Assembly (NCBI GenBank): GCA_964639245.1
Contig: CAZXCU010000012.1
Coordinates: forward strand, 1 to 64,000
Direction of reading: 5' to 3'
DNA: 64,000 nucleotides
DNA from: SB15 sp964639245
GTDB lineage: Bacteria; Chloroflexota; Anaerolineae; Aggregatilineales; J027
Shown: one piece after another, positions 8,513 to 16,568 of the stretch
Numbering within the stretch: the first letter of the stretch is position 1
Layout of the letters: each line of letters begins with the position of its first letter
Position numbers and translations under genes: made by a program
Notes under the pieces: model-generated
What the model was told of the DNA's origin: nothing
What the model saw: the letters and a program-made list of their open reading frames with translations, nothing else
Database searches by the model: none

Positions 8513-9349
8513 TTAGCTCAAAATCTTGACCAGTTCCTCCGGCACCCCGCAGCGCTGCAAAAAAATCGTCGGTACATGCGAACGGTACAGCGTTTCCGCC
8601 GAAATGTAACTGGGGTCAGCGTGGTAAATTTGATCCAAGCCCGTCACACTGGACAAATCCATATCCGCAAACACCGTCTTGCCACACTTCGCGCCCGTTA
8701 AATCCGCGTCGGTGACATTCACGCCGCGCAACACCGCCCCATACAGATTCGCCATGTTCATCTGCGCCCCACTGAAATCGACGTTATCCAGAATCAGGTG
8801 ACTCAAATCGGCTTTTTCTAAGTGGGTACGGCTCAAATTCGCCCCTGCCAGCAGCGCGCCTTTGAAAATCGCGCCGGTCAGGTTTGCCAGACTCAAATTT
8901 GCCCCGCGCAAATCCGCCCCGCGCATGTCCACATTGCTCACATTCGCCCCCACCAGACTCGCATTTTGCAGGGCAGCGCTGATCATGGAAGCTCCGATCA
9001 ACATCGCTTCTCTCAGATTCGTGCCATGCAGGGTCGCCCGTGATAAATCGGCGGCGGGCAAATGGGCGGATTGCATATCTGCCCCACTTAAGTCCGCGCT
9101 GCTGAGATTGGCTTTGAACAATACGGCATTTTTGAGCAGGGTATTGCTTAAATCGGCCCCCTGCAACCGGGCTTCAAATAAATCTGCCCCGTTGAGGTTA
9201 AAACCCGCCAGTGTCACCCCGCGTAAATCGGCACGGCGCAGCACCGCCCCTTCCAGATTGTCCCATCCCTCAGCACGGAGGGCATCGGCGGCGGCGCGTG
9301 TTTCGCTGTTATTCTGGCTGCCAAGTTGTTGAATCCACTGTTCGACCAT
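8513..9349 (-). CDS. Pentapeptide-repeat protein with conserved C-terminal cap
   Basis: 278 residues. Residues about 28-225 are A(D/N)LxxA-type pentapeptide repeats, predicted to form a right-handed quadrilateral beta helix. The tail GLDQIYHADPSYISAETLYR and then FLQRCGVPEELV is not repeat-like; a similar YRS...FL..CGVP ending is known from pentapeptide proteins of filamentous cyanobacteria and Chloroflexi that are often linked to TIR or caspase-like effectors (from memory, not searched). There is no signal peptide, so it is cytoplasmic. Start 9349 is chosen because the 10 preceding residues are not conserved in style. It converges on the ferredoxin gene with 16 bp between stops. Confidence 0.85.
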   Translation of the reverse strand: MVEQWIQQLGSQNNSETRAAADALRAEGWDNLEGAVLRRADLRGVTLAGFNLNGADLFEARLQGADLSNTLLKNAVLFKANLSSADLSGADMQSAHLPAADLSRATLHGTNLREAMLIGASMISAALQNASLVGANVSNVDMRGADLRGANLSLANLTGAIFKGALLAGANLSRTHLEKADLSHLILDNVDFSGAQMNMANLYGAVLRGVNVTDADLTGAKCGKTVFADMDLSSVTGLDQIYHADPSYISAETLYRSHVPTIFLQRCGVPEELVKILS

Positions 9350-9523
9350 AAAAACCCTACTTTTGATAACGCCCGTCATGCGAAGGACAAGCGGCTATGT
9401 CCATTGTACAGGGATTAGCGCCCGACCCAAAATCAAATTGCACAAATTTAAGGCGGGATTCATGAAGTTGGCTTTGGGTTATTAAGTTCATGATTTTTAT
9501 GTATAAAATTTAATATTTTCAAG

Positions 9524-9553
9524 TTGACAACCAAGTTCCCCTTGAAATATAAT
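9524..9553 (+). promoter_or_regulatory. Near-consensus sigma-70 promoter
   Basis: TTGACA (9524-9529) and TATAAT (9548-9553) are separated by 18 bp. This is the only exact match to both hexamers noticed in the window. It lies in AT-rich DNA upstream of the DUF3800 gene. Confidence 0.75.
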
Positions 9554-9668
9554 ATGGTTGCGACTGTGCGTGACGCCTATTTTGCGACACTGAAAAGAGC
9601 AACCTTCAAGAAGGATGTTCACACGGACGCCTTTTTTTTTATATGGGGAAAACTATCTTTTGTGGGTC

Positions 9669-10433
9669 ATGTATGTGGATGAATCCGGCACACCGGGTTC
9701 GCTAGAGATGGATTATTTTGTACTTGCAGGCATTGCTGTTTTTGAAAGAAGTATGTTGGGCTTATCCAGAGCCTTAGATAGTATCCAAGAACGCTATCTC
9801 CCCCATGAAACCTCCACCATTGAATTTCATGCCTCTGAAATTCGCTCCCCGCGCAAAGATACTTATTGGCGCAAAAATAACATTCCGAAAGATATTCTCG
9901 AACAAATTCTCCAAGATATTGGCGGGGCAATTGGGAATCCCAACTTTCTCACATGGGTTAAACTTTTCGGAGTAGCTATCCAACAAAAACAATTCGGCTT
10001 TGATGGTACAAAAATTTATGAACGTGCCTTAAGTGAATTATGTATGAGATTCGATACCTTTTTAACCAACGAATCGGTCAGAACCAACCAACAACAATAT
10101 GGAATGCTCATTTTTGATGAGTCTCATTTGCAAACAGAAACCAGAAATCTGATGAAAATGTATCGTTTAAATCAGCACGAATTTGTGACAACTGGACGTA
10201 TTGCTGAAGTTCCCTTTTTTGCGACCTCTAAAGAGTCTCGGCTTTTGCAAGCTGCAGACTATGTTGCCTATGCTTTGTTCAGATTTTACAAGTACAAGGA
10301 CGGCTCATGTTTTGATCAAGTCATCCAAGCCTTTCATCAAGACAACAGTGTCATCCATGGCTTAAAACATATCCATGATTCGTTTAATACCTGCTATTGC
10401 CCCGCTTGTTTTTCCCGGCGGGTAGGTCGCTAG
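9669..10433 (+). CDS. DUF3800 domain protein
   Basis: Opens with MYVDESGTPG, the family signature with the first acidic residues of an RNase H-like fold, and ends with LLQAADYVAYALFRF, where a second conserved acidic residue lies. DUF3800 proteins are uncharacterised and often found in defence or mobile regions; a nuclease role is an inference. 254 residues from ATG 9669. An in-frame ATG at 9615 exists but adds residues unlike the family. A Cys pair near the C-terminus (CYCPAC) is unusual. The gene is AT-richer than its neighbours and has its own strong promoter, suggesting transfer. It overlaps the convergent membrane protein by 4 bp. Confidence 0.82.
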   Translation: MYVDESGTPGSLEMDYFVLAGIAVFERSMLGLSRALDSIQERYLPHETSTIEFHASEIRSPRKDTYWRKNNIPKDILEQILQDIGGAIGNPNFLTWVKLFGVAIQQKQFGFDGTKIYERALSELCMRFDTFLTNESVRTNQQQYGMLIFDESHLQTETRNLMKMYRLNQHEFVTTGRIAEVPFFATSKESRLLQAADYVAYALFRFYKYKDGSCFDQVIQAFHQDNSVIHGLKHIHDSFNTCYCPACFSRRVGR

Positions 10434-11341
10434 TTTTTCTGTTGGTGATTTTGGAACAAAGCACGGGGCAGGCGAATCTCACGCCAATTAATCATCTCCG
10501 GGCGCATTAGCCAGATGAGCGGCCACATCACGATTAAACTCCACACCACCGGCACAAAAAACCCTGCCAGAAAGGAAGGGAAAATATTGCTATGCGCGGT
10601 GACATATCCCCGTACAAAATAATGCACCATCGGAATCGTCAAGAAAAACAACGCCCATGCGGAATAAAATCCCTTGAGCAACTCCATCACCGTAATGTTG
10701 AAGGGTTCAATCAGAACCGTATTGTGACGCAAACGGGGCAAATTTAACCCCCAGAGATAAATCAAGGCCAACCAGATGAGAATAATCAGCACCATGCCAA
10801 TCACATAGCGCTCCCATTCCTCACCGATTCTTGGCACCACCCTTCCTTCGGACTTGACCGCAAACGAGTACCAGAGCCAGAACAGCCACATTGCCATGAA
10901 TGCCACACCCGGACGGATGCCCGGAATCACGATTCGCACCGGGTCTTTCATGCTCAAATCGGCCATCAAAAACATCATCAGATGAATTAGCTGCAAGTGG
11001 ACAATCAGCGCTATTGCAACCTCGATATCTAAAGGCGGCGACCCCTGTTTCACGGTGATATTGGCAATTTGCAAACTGGTAATCATGCCCACTGTTACCC
11101 ACAACAACCACCAGCGCGGATGCTGATAGCGGCGCGAAAAGCGTTTTCGCATCACCACCGGAATCAGGTACACCCAATACAAAAATGCCCCCGCCACCAG
11201 CCCGGACATGATGTAGCGGGCAGGCAAAAAACCCGTTTCATGAAAATTCAGCACATCATACCGATTTGCCAGCGCGTACCAGTACAAAAAAATCAGATAA
11301 TCGATCACCACCACCGAAGCCATATGCACAAAAAAATTCAT
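10430..11341 (-). CDS. Polytopic membrane protein of unknown function
   Basis: 303 residues with about eight hydrophobic segments from the N-terminus (HMASVVVIDYLIFLYWYAL) to the C-terminus, and basic loops (RKRFSRRYQHPRWW). No family recognised. Its ATG overlaps the stop of the upstream VOC gene (ATGA), so the pair is translationally coupled. Confidence 0.75.
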   Translation of the reverse strand: MNFFVHMASVVVIDYLIFLYWYALANRYDVLNFHETGFLPARYIMSGLVAGAFLYWVYLIPVVMRKRFSRRYQHPRWWLLWVTVGMITSLQIANITVKQGSPPLDIEVAIALIVHLQLIHLMMFLMADLSMKDPVRIVIPGIRPGVAFMAMWLFWLWYSFAVKSEGRVVPRIGEEWERYVIGMVLIILIWLALIYLWGLNLPRLRHNTVLIEPFNITVMELLKGFYSAWALFFLTIPMVHYFVRGYVTAHSNIFPSFLAGFFVPVVWSLIVMWPLIWLMRPEMINWREIRLPRALFQNHQQKN

Positions 11342-11724
11342 GGGGTACGGTTCCCTTCTGGGTGGTGCGGCGGGGTCAAAAAGGTCTGAATTTCCAAGAG
11401 ATAGCCGTTCGGGTCACGCAAAAAACAGTGATAAATCTGATATTTAGGATTCAAAGCGGGCGGTTTTTCAAATGAGACTCCGCGTGCCTGTAACCTTGTG
11501 TACCATCCATCCACATCGTCAGTAATCAAGGTCAAAATAATCGGTTGCGTGGGAGCAGGGGTAAATTCGCGCTGACAAAATCCGATGTAGCCCGTACTGC
11601 TGACCCGATAGATACGGCAGTCGGTCTGGTCACGGTCAAGCCGCAGTCCCAACACATGCTCATAAAATTCGGCAGTTGCGGCTAAATCGCGGGTGTAAAG
11701 AAAGGTAATTTGCTGGTCAAACAT
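11338..11724 (-). CDS. VOC (glyoxalase/bleomycin-resistance) family protein
   Basis: 128 residues covering two beta-alpha-beta-beta-beta units. FLYTRDLAATAEFYEHVLGL and FLRDPNGYLLEIQTF are the typical first strand-helix and last strand, the latter with the metal-ligand Glu. The substrate is unknown. It is first in a two-gene unit with the membrane protein. A TATAAT box ends 6 nt before ATG 11724, leaving no room for a leader. Confidence 0.85.
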   Translation of the reverse strand: MFDQQITFLYTRDLAATAEFYEHVLGLRLDRDQTDCRIYRVSSTGYIGFCQREFTPAPTQPIILTLITDDVDGWYTRLQARGVSFEKPPALNPKYQIYHCFLRDPNGYLLEIQTFLTPPHHPEGNRTP

Positions 11725-11730
11725 GCCCGC

Positions 11731-11736
11731 ATTATA
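11731..11736 (-). promoter_or_regulatory. -10 box abutting start codon (putative leaderless promoter)
   Basis: TATAAT read on the minus strand, separated from ATG 11724 by exactly 6 nt (GCGGGC). No ribosome-binding site fits. Confidence 0.6.
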
Positions 11737-11760
11737 CCACGCGGCGGAGACGAGAAAAAA

Positions 11761-11793
11761 GAAAAAGGACGAGTTCCTGTAACGTCCTTTTTC
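11761..11793. terminator. Bidirectional terminator-like hairpin
   Basis: GAAAAAGGACG (11761-11771) pairs perfectly with CGTCCTTTTTC (11783-11793) over an 11-nt loop. The A/T ends give a T tract on either strand. It stands in a 291-bp region between divergently transcribed units. Confidence 0.65.
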
Positions 11794-11830
11794 ACAGAGA
11801 AGAACTTCACATTGTCTTACGCACCTTGCT

Positions 11831-11852
11831 CATTGTGTGAACCGACACAATG
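11831..11852. promoter_or_regulatory. 8-bp palindromic stem, possible operator or RNA element
   Basis: CATTGTGT (11831-11838) and ACACAATG (11845-11852) with a 6-nt centre. There is no T tract, so it is not a terminator. It could be an operator for the VOC promoter or the downstream DUF5519 gene. Confidence 0.4.
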
Positions 11853-12015
11853 AACATTCGTTCTAAGTATAGCCTACTTTTTGCACTTCGTCAATCAATC
11901 TATTAACGATAAGAAAAAAATTATCCTCTTTTAAAAGCTGCACTTTCGGTCAGTAGGCACAGGGAACTTATTTTTAGATAATCGTGTTAAAACGGCGAAC
12001 TTTGAGGCAAAGCAT

Positions 12016-12429
12016 ATGAATCGGGAATGGGTCGCACAAGTGATTGAGTCCATCAGCACATGGGAAGGTGTTTCGATTGAGCCGCACCGCTTTGGCGGAC
12101 GCGAATTTAAACTGGGCAAGGTAGAGGTTGGGCATATTCACAGCAACGGCATGGTGGACATCCCCTTCACCCGCCGCATCCGCGAGGTGCTGGTGGCTGA
12201 AAATCATGCGGAACACCATCACCTACTGCACGATTCTGGCTGGATTACCTTTTATATGCGTCGTTCCGAAGATGTGACGCACGCACTATGGCTGTATCGG
12301 CTGTCCTACGTACAAAAAAGCTATCGCCGTGCCGACAGTGGGCAAAAAGCGGGGCTAGAAGCGTCTCTCGGTGAACTTTCCCCGGCCCTCAAAGCGGCGG
12401 TGCTGGCACGCCCCGAATCCGACGAGTAA
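12016..12429 (+). CDS. DUF5519 (luciferase-domain-like) protein
   Basis: 137 residues with GGREFKLGKVEVGHIHSNG, VDIPFTRRIREVLVAE and HHHLLHDSGWITFYM. These are the conserved blocks of the DUF5519 family, rich in conserved His residues. Function is unknown despite the legacy luciferase label. It stands alone on the plus strand and no strong ribosome-binding site is seen (GAGGCAAAG is possible). Confidence 0.75.
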   Translation: MNREWVAQVIESISTWEGVSIEPHRFGGREFKLGKVEVGHIHSNGMVDIPFTRRIREVLVAENHAEHHHLLHDSGWITFYMRRSEDVTHALWLYRLSYVQKSYRRADSGQKAGLEASLGELSPALKAAVLARPESDE

Positions 12430-12462
12430 TTTATGCTATGATGGAAGTGAGGAGATTGGCAG

Positions 12463-13470
12463 ATGGCGCTCACTTCCAGAAAAAATCAATATCGCGGGAT
12501 TAACGCCCACCTGAACAGCTTGTTGCAGCAAAAAGGGGGCGACTGGGAATCTTTTCACACCAATCATATTAGCGATATTCACGCGCAACTTAACGAACAA
12601 CTTGAAGGCACAGGATATGTCACGCGCATTGAAAAAGGGGTACAAATCCGTTTTGGGGGCGATAGTCTGGGCAATCCAGAATCCGATTTGCTCATTTGGG
12701 ACAAAAATCCATCGCGTTTTGCCTCCGGGGCAGCGACCCTGCCGAGCAACAGTCCTTATGAAGTTTATGCAGCCACCCTCGCGTTGTCCCGCCCCGAATG
12801 GTACGAAGATACCGAATACTTTAAGGCCATTACCATCTATCATCGTAAAAAAGATGAGATTCCAGTCGCTTGGATTGAGCTACTCTCCCCCAGCAACAAA
12901 AAAGGTGGACGGCATTATGCGGAATATCTGAAACGGCGTGACCAGATTTTAGCTACAGAAAGTTGTAGTTTTATTGAAATAGATTATCTGCATCAGAGTT
13001 CGTCAACCATTCATCCGTTGGCAGATTACACCCGACAGGAACAAGGTGCAACTTCCTATCGTGTCAGCATCATTGATACCCGTATTAGCATTAAAGAAGG
13101 GAAACTCTATGTCGCCCATTTTAGTGTCGATGAAATTATTCCTATCATCGCCATCCCACTGCATGGGCAAGACCTTGTTGATTTCAATTTACACAACGCC
13201 TATCAAGCAACTTTTACGCGCATTCGCTACGGCAAATCGCTGGATACGCTCATTGACTATCAGCAGATTCCCCCCAATTTTCATACCTACCGCCTGTCCG
13301 ACCAGCAAAAGATCCTCAAGCGGATGCTGGCGGTTATGGATGCCGCCAATCGCGGGGTAGATTTGGAAGGTGAGGCAATTCCCCTTGAAATCGAGGAATC
13401 CCGTCTGCAAACCTTACTCGCGCAAGGCGAACTGACCTTACCCGAAACCGTCACCATTCCAGCATTCTAA
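12463..13470 (+). CDS. DUF4058 family protein
   Basis: 335 residues. The central blocks VAWIELLSPSNKKGGRHYAE and YLKRRDQILA...FIEIDYL match the DUF4058 family found in cyanobacteria and Chloroflexi. The acidic/Lys pattern (IELLSPSNK) resembles a PD-(D/E)XK or Uma2-like nuclease core, which is an inference. GAGGAG lies ahead of ATG 12463, and TGCTATGAT upstream is a plausible -10. A VapBC-like pair follows on the same strand. Confidence 0.8.
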   Translation: MALTSRKNQYRGINAHLNSLLQQKGGDWESFHTNHISDIHAQLNEQLEGTGYVTRIEKGVQIRFGGDSLGNPESDLLIWDKNPSRFASGAATLPSNSPYEVYAATLALSRPEWYEDTEYFKAITIYHRKKDEIPVAWIELLSPSNKKGGRHYAEYLKRRDQILATESCSFIEIDYLHQSSSTIHPLADYTRQEQGATSYRVSIIDTRISIKEGKLYVAHFSVDEIIPIIAIPLHGQDLVDFNLHNAYQATFTRIRYGKSLDTLIDYQQIPPNFHTYRLSDQQKILKRMLAVMDAANRGVDLEGEAIPLEIEESRLQTLLAQGELTLPETVTIPAF

Positions 13471-13492
13471 ATTTTGAAAAGGAGCTTTCCCT

Positions 13493-13714
13493 ATGAACAC
13501 CCCGACGCTGAAAGAACAAATTCTCGATACCCTCGAAAAAATGTCCGAAGGGCAACAGCAGGAAGTTCTCAATTTTGCGAAAAAAATCCAACGCCCTCAA
13601 GGTGTGCCATTTAGCAGCCTGTTAAAATTTGTAGGCAGCATTTCGCCTGATGATTTGAAACTTATGGAAGAAGCCATCGAAGATTTTGAAAAGGTTAATC
13701 TGGATGAGTGGTAA
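13493..13714 (+). CDS. VapB-like antitoxin (DUF2281 type)
   Basis: 73 residues: LKEQILDTLEKMSEGQQQEV is the family's N-terminal helix pair. The C-terminal acidic tail would wrap the PIN toxin encoded next. AAGGAG lies before ATG 13493. It overlaps the toxin gene by 11 bp, a normal toxin-antitoxin arrangement. Confidence 0.75.
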   Translation: MNTPTLKEQILDTLEKMSEGQQQEVLNFAKKIQRPQGVPFSSLLKFVGSISPDDLKLMEEAIEDFEKVNLDEW

Positions 13715-14090
13715 ACTCCTAGACACGAATGCGGTTATTGCGCTTCAGCAAGGAAACTCCGCGCTTTTAGCCTTGATGCAAAATGAAGCTGAAACGTTGC
13801 TTCCCGCCCCTGTAGTCGCCGAATTATATTATGGGGCATATAATTCAGCAAAAGTAGCAGAGAATGTGAGAGTTATTGACGAATTAATCAAGAAAAGCAC
13901 GGTTTTGAATTGTGATGCAGACACAGCAAAATTAGTCGGGAATATTAGACATCAACTCAAGATTAAAGGTCGCCCTATTCCCGACAATGATATTTGGATT
14001 GCAGCACTCGCACTCCAATACACGCTCACCCTTGTCACAAAAGATTCGCACTTTTCGGAGGTTAATCATTTACAAGTGATAAGTTGGTAA
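13704..14090 (+). CDS. vapC: PIN-domain ribonuclease toxin, VapC type
   Basis: 128 residues. LLDTNAVIAL supplies the first Asp, VVAELYYGAY the conserved Glu, and IPDNDIWIAALAL the last acidic pair, so the Mg-dependent RNase site is complete. It should cleave RNA when the upstream antitoxin is lost. ATG 13704 inside the antitoxin gene is preferred over TTG 13686. It ends 2 bp from the end of the convergent SH3/LRR gene. Confidence 0.88.
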   Translation: MSGKLLDTNAVIALQQGNSALLALMQNEAETLLPAPVVAELYYGAYNSAKVAENVRVIDELIKKSTVLNCDADTAKLVGNIRHQLKIKGRPIPDNDIWIAALALQYTLTLVTKDSHFSEVNHLQVISW

Positions 14091-14092
14091 GA

Positions 14093-15442
14093 TTAGCGGC
14101 AGCCCAATGTATCTAAAGGCGGGGGCAGGGTTGTCTCCAGCGACGGGTTGCCATATAAACACAGCGTTTTTAACTGGGTCAGGCGGCTTAATTCCGTCGG
14201 AACACTCCCCGTCAAGTTGTTATTCCCCAAGTTCAAAATCTGCAAATTCGGCAAATTGCCAAGGTTGGGTGGAATCTGCCCCTGTAAATTGTTATTCACC
14301 AGATACAGCACGTACACCGAATTACCCATGCAGCTGCCTCCGCTTGCGGCACACGCATTACACGAGACTCCATACCATGCACACACGTTCAGATTGGTCA
14401 GCCAATTGCTGTTGTTCGTCCAACTTTGCCCGTTTGTCCCCAGATACAAACTCGACAACGCCACACATTCCTCAACACTGACTCCCTGTGCCATCTCACA
14501 CGAAAACGGAATCCCGCCCCCATTCCCCCCACCGGGATTCGGATTGGTGACGGGCGTGCTGCGCGGACTCGTGCCGGGCGAATCAATCGGATTGCCACTG
14601 AACTGCGGTGTATAAAAAGGTTGCGGGGAAGGGGTTTGCTCATAAGGAAAAGGCGTGCGGTCATTCGGAATCGCGCCATCACTGCTGGAACGGGTACAAT
14701 CCAGCGAACACACCGCCCAACTTTCCGAAGCCTGACAGACCTTATCCCCACAAAAAGGAGTCGCGTTGCTGGTCGGATACACGCTGACCGAATTTTGATT
14801 CGGGGGTTGGGTGACGGGGATCGGTGTAGGCGGAACGGTGGGCGCTTGCGCCAATTCGTTACAGGCTTCGTCCCGCAAAATTTCGCTCACCGCCTGCGAA
14901 ATCCACCCCGATGCCCCCTCTTGTAATTGGATGTTATACCAGACCGTGCCATCCCCCGCGCTGTGATAGCCCATCACCTCAAAAATGGCATTTTGCGGCA
15001 CACTCTCCATAGGCGCATAATCCGTTCCCGGCCCACTGCGGACAAATGCCCCGTGTTCCTGAATCACAATCGTTTCACAGACAGGCGGGGGCAACGGCGT
15101 AAAGGTCAAAAAGGGACTCGCAGTGGGTTCGCTGGTGTGAGTCGGCAAAGCCGTCCGGGTGGGAAACAAAGTGACCGAAGGAGTCGGCGGGATGCTGGCG
15201 GTTTCGGTAGGTGTGACTGTCCATGTCAAACTCGGTGTGGCGCTGGGTGAAGCGGTGATGCTAGGTGTTTCGGAAGGCAGTTCGGCTAAGAGAGTCGGGC
15301 GCACGGTAGGAACAGGAATTTGTTCGCCGGACTGTTCCCGATTTTGCAACAAAAACACCACCACCGCCCCGATTCCCAGCAAGAGAAGCATCGCGGAACT
15401 GAGTCGGCTTGAGCCGCTTTGACGGTCACGAAGTGGACGCAT
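14093..15442 (-). CDS. Membrane-anchored or secreted SH3b and leucine-rich-repeat protein
   Basis: 449 residues. An N-terminal membrane helix (about 14-33, LSSAMLLLLGIGAVVVFLLQ) precedes a long Thr/Pro/Ser linker. A bacterial SH3 domain (about 120-180) has GAFVRSGPGTDYAP and GWISQAVSEIL. A second Pro-rich linker holds a Cys cluster (CGDKVC...CSLDC). At the C-terminus are a plant-type LRR cap (NVCAWYGVSC) and two repeats, NNNLQGQIPPNLGNLPNLQ and NNNLTGSVPTELSRLTQLK. It is extracellular and probably binds cell wall or a partner. Start at 15442; TATAAT lies 6 nt upstream. Confidence 0.85.
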   Translation of the reverse strand: MRPLRDRQSGSSRLSSAMLLLLGIGAVVVFLLQNREQSGEQIPVPTVRPTLLAELPSETPSITASPSATPSLTWTVTPTETASIPPTPSVTLFPTRTALPTHTSEPTASPFLTFTPLPPPVCETIVIQEHGAFVRSGPGTDYAPMESVPQNAIFEVMGYHSAGDGTVWYNIQLQEGASGWISQAVSEILRDEACNELAQAPTVPPTPIPVTQPPNQNSVSVYPTSNATPFCGDKVCQASESWAVCSLDCTRSSSDGAIPNDRTPFPYEQTPSPQPFYTPQFSGNPIDSPGTSPRSTPVTNPNPGGGNGGGIPFSCEMAQGVSVEECVALSSLYLGTNGQSWTNNSNWLTNLNVCAWYGVSCNACAASGGSCMGNSVYVLYLVNNNLQGQIPPNLGNLPNLQILNLGNNNLTGSVPTELSRLTQLKTLCLYGNPSLETTLPPPLDTLGCR

Positions 15443-15448
15443 ATTCCC

Positions 15449-15454
15449 ATTATA
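15449..15454 (-). promoter_or_regulatory. -10 box abutting start codon (putative leaderless promoter)
   Basis: TATAAT on the minus strand, exactly 6 nt (GGGAAT) before ATG 15442. It has the same spacing as the boxes at 11731 and 22154. Confidence 0.6.
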
Positions 15455-15571
15455 GACGACAAAAATGTTGGATTTTGTTTGGACTTGTGAATTTCGGCTG
15501 AAGTTCGTCAACCGCTTAACCTACAAATTTTCTGCTACAATATCCCGCGATTGCAACAGGAAACCCACCAA

Positions 15572-16468
15572 ATGTCGATTCTCTACCGGGCCGGCACGCA
15601 CCACGACGATTACGCCATTTTTTATCTGTTTGAGCAGGCGATTGCCGATCTAGTCAAGCGTTTTGGGTCAACTGAACCCACCAGCATTGCCGATGTGGAC
15701 GCGCTCGCAAAACTGTGGGAAGAACGCCGCAGCCTCTACCAGCATCTCACCGACCACGCGACTCATTTTTACGTTGCCGAACAGGAAGGCCAGATTATCG
15801 GCTTTGCGCGTTCGATTTTGCGGGATGGCCTGCGCGAACTGACCGAATTTTTTGTCGCACCGCAGAGTCAATCCTTGGGTGTGGGGCGAAATTTGATTCA
15901 ACGGGTTTTTCCCAACGAAGGCGAAATTCATCGGGCGGTCATTGCCACTGCCGATTTACGCGCACAGGCAACCTATCTCAAATTGGGCATGTACCCCCGT
16001 TTCCCGATTTATTATTTTGGCAAACAGGCCGAACAAGTCGATTTTACATCCGATTTGGCCTTCATCCCCATGACCGAATCTCATGCCGCTGTGCTAGCAG
16101 AGATTGATAAAACCGTTCTGGGACATCGGCGCGATGTCGAACATGCCTATTTGCAGTCTGCACGGCAGGGATTCGTCTACACGCGGCAGGGTCAGCCGGT
16201 GGGCTATGGCTATCTGGGTTCGCGCAACGGCCCCTTTGCCCTGCTGGACTCGGCTGATTTTGCGGCGGTACTTGCCCACGGTGAATCGATTGCTGCCGAA
16301 CACCAGCGCGACTTTGGAGTCGAAGTTCCCACAATCAACCATGCCGCAGTTGAGTATCTCATCGCCCGTAACTTTACCGTGGACACCTTTTTAGGCATGT
16401 TCATGAGCAATGTGCCTTTTGGCAAATTTGAAAATTACCTTGTGACCAGCCCACCTTTTTTCCTATAA
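15572..16468 (+). CDS. Double-domain GNAT acetyltransferase
   Basis: 298 residues. The N-terminal GNAT domain (about 1-150) has LTEFFVAPQSQSLGVGRNLI as its acetyl-CoA loop. The C-terminal half (about 160-298) is a second GNAT-like fold (QGQPVGYGYLGSRNGPFALL), probably degenerate. ATG 15572 has CAGGAAAC upstream, and TGCTACAAT near 15533 is a likely extended -10. Substrate unknown. Confidence 0.8.
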   Translation: MSILYRAGTHHDDYAIFYLFEQAIADLVKRFGSTEPTSIADVDALAKLWEERRSLYQHLTDHATHFYVAEQEGQIIGFARSILRDGLRELTEFFVAPQSQSLGVGRNLIQRVFPNEGEIHRAVIATADLRAQATYLKLGMYPRFPIYYFGKQAEQVDFTSDLAFIPMTESHAAVLAEIDKTVLGHRRDVEHAYLQSARQGFVYTRQGQPVGYGYLGSRNGPFALLDSADFAAVLAHGESIAAEHQRDFGVEVPTINHAAVEYLIARNFTVDTFLGMFMSNVPFGKFENYLVTSPPFFL

Positions 16469-16568
16469 AAATGAACACATAACACAAATCACACTAATCC
16501 TACATATCCAATCAACGACAAAACCGCTACAATCAGCAGAGTAAAATGTCTGAGGGGTTTTGAATTTG

